Assembly: GCA_963170055.1 (NCBI GenBank)
Contig: CAUJGJ010000444.1
Span: 1,649,501 to 1,713,500 of the forward strand
Length of the DNA: 64,000 bases
Direction: 5' to 3'
Source of the DNA: Halisarca cf. caerulea
Taxonomy: Eukaryota; Porifera; Demospongiae; Chondrillida; Halisarcidae
Positions 62,214 through 64,000 of this stretch are shown here, piece after piece. Numbering within the stretch: position 1 is the first letter of the stretch; each line of letters starts with the position of its first letter. The notes beneath the pieces are model-generated. The model was not told where the DNA came from and searched no databases. It was given only the letters and a program-made list of their open reading frames with translations. Position numbers and translations under genes: made by a program.

Positions 62214-64000
62214 CTAACTTTCTCTTTGCGATAAATATTATTTAAAGTTTGTAACGTTTTAAACTTAACTTTCTTAGAAAGTTAAAATTAGTATTTCATT
62301 TGTCATATCTTAGGAACATTACCAATTTTTCACTTTGCCTAATTTTATAGTTGTGTTTCTAACTTTATCTTTGCGATAAATATTATTTAAAGTTTGTAAC
62401 GTTTTAAACTTAACTTTCTTAGAAAGTTAAAATTAGTATTTGATTTGTCATATCTTAGGAACTTTGCCAATTTTTCACTTTGCCTAATTTTAAAGTTATG
62501 TTTCTAACTTTATCTTTGCGATAAATATTATTTAAACTTTGTAACGTTTTAAACTTAACTTTCTTAGAAAGTTAAAATTAGTATTTTATTTGTCATATCT
62601 TAGGAACTTTGCCAATTTTTCACTTTGCCTAATTTTAAAGTTATGTTTCTAACTTTATCTTTGCGATAAATATTATTTAAACTTTTTAACGTTTTAAACT
62701 TAACTTTCTTAGAAAGTTTAAATTAGTATTTGATTTGTCATATCTTAGAAACTTTGCCAATTTTTCACTTTGCCTAATTTTAAAGTTATGTTTCTAACTT
62801 TATCTTTGCGATAAATATTATTTAAAGTTTGTAACGTTTTAAACTTAACTTACTTAGAAAGTTAAAATTAGTATTTGATTTGTCATATCTTAGGAACTTT
62901 GCCAATTTTTCACTTTGCCTAATTTTAAAGTTATGTTTCTAACTTTATCTTTGCGATAAATATTATTTAAACTTTGTAACGTTTTAAACTTAACTTTCTT
63001 AGAAAGTTAAAATTAGTATTTGATTTGTCATATCATAGGAACTTTGCCAATTTTTCACTTTGCCTAATTTTAAAGTTATGTTTCTAACTTTATCTTTGCG
63101 ATAAATATTATTTAAACTTTGTAACGTTTTAAACTTAACTTTCTTAGAAAGTTAAAATTAGTATTTGATTTGTCATATCTTAGGAACTTTGCCAATTTTT
63201 CACTTTGCCTAATTTTAAAGTTATGTTTCTAACTTTATCTTTGCGATAAATATTATTTAAACTTTTTAACGTTTTAAACTTAACTTTCTTAGAAAGTTAA
63301 AATTAGTATTTGATTTGTCATATCTTAGGAACTTTGCCAATTTTTCACTTTGCCTAATTTTAAAGTTATGTTTCTAACTTTATCTTTGCGATAAATATTA
63401 TTTAAAGTTTGTAACGTTTTAAACTTAACTTTCTTAGAAAGTTAAAATTAGTATTTCATTTGTCATATCTTAGGAACATTACCAATTTTTCACTTTGCCT
63501 AATTTTATAGTTTTGTTTCTAACTTTATCTTTGCGATAAATATTATTTAAACTTTGTAACGTTTTAAACTTAACTTTCTTAGAAAGTTCAAATTAGTATT
63601 TGATTTGTCATATCTTAGGAACTTTGCCAATTTTTCACTTTGCCTAATTTTAAAGTTATGTTTCTAACTTTATCTTTGCGATAAATATTATTTAAACTTT
63701 GTAACGTTTTAAACTTAACTTTCTTAGAAAGTTAAAATTAGTATTTGATTTGTCATATCTTAGAAACTTTGCCGATTTTTCACTTTGCCTAATTTTTAAA
63801 GTTATGTTTCTAACTTTATCTTTGCGATAAATATTATTTAAAGTTTGTAACGTTTTAAACTTAACTTTCTTAGAAAGTTAAAATTAGTATTTGATTTGTC
63901 ATATCTTAGGAACTTTGCCAATTTTTCACTTTGCCTAATTTTAAAGTTATGTTTCTAACTTTATCTTTGCGATAAATATTATTTAAACTTTGTAACGTTT
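62214..64000. repeat. 13-monomer HOR, copy 4, cut by the window edge
   Basis: It starts with the TTTCTCTTTG/GAACATTACC marker (62,314) and follows the standard 13-monomer order, including GAACATTACC/TTTTGTTT at 63,474 and GCCGAT with extra T near 63,772. The window ends inside the thirteenth monomer. One difference seen is AGTTAAAATT in the twelfth monomer, as in copy 1 and unlike copy 2. Confidence 0.9.

Larger units (their letters stand above)
1..64000. repeat. Satellite DNA array, 145-bp monomer, about 441 tandem copies
   Basis: The entire window is a head-to-tail tandem array with no interruption and no change of orientation. Each monomer begins CTAACTTTATCTTTGCG, has TAACGTTTTAAACTTAA at about 39-55, CATATCTTAG at 91-100 and ends near TTATGTTT at 138-145. 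Most monomers are 145 bp. Common variants are 146 bp (one extra T near position 131), with rarer 147-, 140- and 136-bp forms. Monomer starts run from 1 to 63,955, giving 441 complete copies with a net drift of +9 bp. G+C is about 23% by my count of the consensus. Length, AT richness and homogeneity are typical of eukaryotic centromeric or pericentromeric satellites; that location is inferred. I do not recognise the monomer as a named satellite. No stretch over 300 bp holds anything else. Confidence 0.99.

Noticed and set aside
1..64000. Open reading frames on either strand
   Set aside because: Each monomer has stop codons in all six frames, and its length is not a multiple of three, so frames rotate into stops. 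No codon pattern, start context or gene-like segment is visible.
1..64000. CRISPR array
   Set aside because: There are no unique spacers between short direct repeats; the full 145 bp is repeated, including what would be spacer.
1..64000. CENP-B box
   Set aside because: The motif needs TTCG followed by a CGGG core. The two CpGs here lie in TTTGCGA and AACGTT and no CGGG was seen in any monomer.
1..64000. Transposon, terminal repeats or target site duplication as source of the array
   Set aside because: No coding remnant, terminal structure or flanking unique DNA is present in the window, so a mobile-element origin cannot be supported.
1..64000. Bacterial or phage origin
   Set aside because: No coding density at all over 64 kb and a homogeneous long-period satellite are not features of known bacterial or phage genomes.
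1..64000. tRNA, rRNA or other structured RNA genes
   Set aside because: No conserved tRNA boxes or rRNA segments are seen; the only secondary structure is the two short repeated dyads.

Overview
The whole window is one uninterrupted satellite DNA array. A monomer of about 145 bp (about 77% A+T by my count of the consensus) repeats head to tail in one orientation from base 1 to base 64,000. Monomers are numbered here from the CTAAC that begins the window. The last monomer start is at 63,955, so 441 complete monomers fit with a net length drift of only +9 bp, followed by a 46-bp partial copy. I see no gene, RNA gene, transposon, CRISPR array or unique spacer. Every monomer carries stop codons in all six frames. 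Both window edges lie inside the array, so its true length is unknown but at least 64 kb.

This points to eukaryotic constitutive heterochromatin, such as centromeric, pericentromeric or subtelomeric DNA. The monomer is close to the length of DNA on one nucleosome core. Its two CpG positions are almost never mutated to TpG or CpA, which suggests a genome with little or no CpG methylation, as in many insects and nematodes. I do not recognise the monomer and assign no species. No CENP-B box is visible.

Monomers share a conserved core (about positions 1-29 and 37-55) and differ at a few diagnostic sites: 30-40 (AAACTTTG, AAAGTTTG, AAACTTTTT, GAAACTTTG, AAGGTTTG), 59, 68-71, 80-86, 97-108, 125 and 135-140. 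The order of these classes shows higher-order repeats (HORs) nested inside the array. Region A (1 to about 11.5 kb) has a 7-monomer block (1,017 bp) and a 6-monomer block (870 bp). Region B (about 11.5-36 kb) is marked by monomers reading GAAATTTAAAATT with TTCAATTG, and contains blocks of about 8, 17, 10, 4 and 6 monomers. Region C (about 36-64 kb) has an 18-monomer pair (2,611 bp each), a 13-monomer block (1,886 bp) present four times, and a 14-monomer block (2,034 bp) present twice, 11,028 bp apart.

Each monomer has two short dyads, one in the interior and one across the monomer junction, plus an internal direct repeat of ACTTTGCC. Several monomers are chimeras of two neighbouring classes, as expected from unequal crossing over or gene conversion. 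The interest of the window lies in this recombination record and in which parts of the monomer resist change; there is no gene system here.
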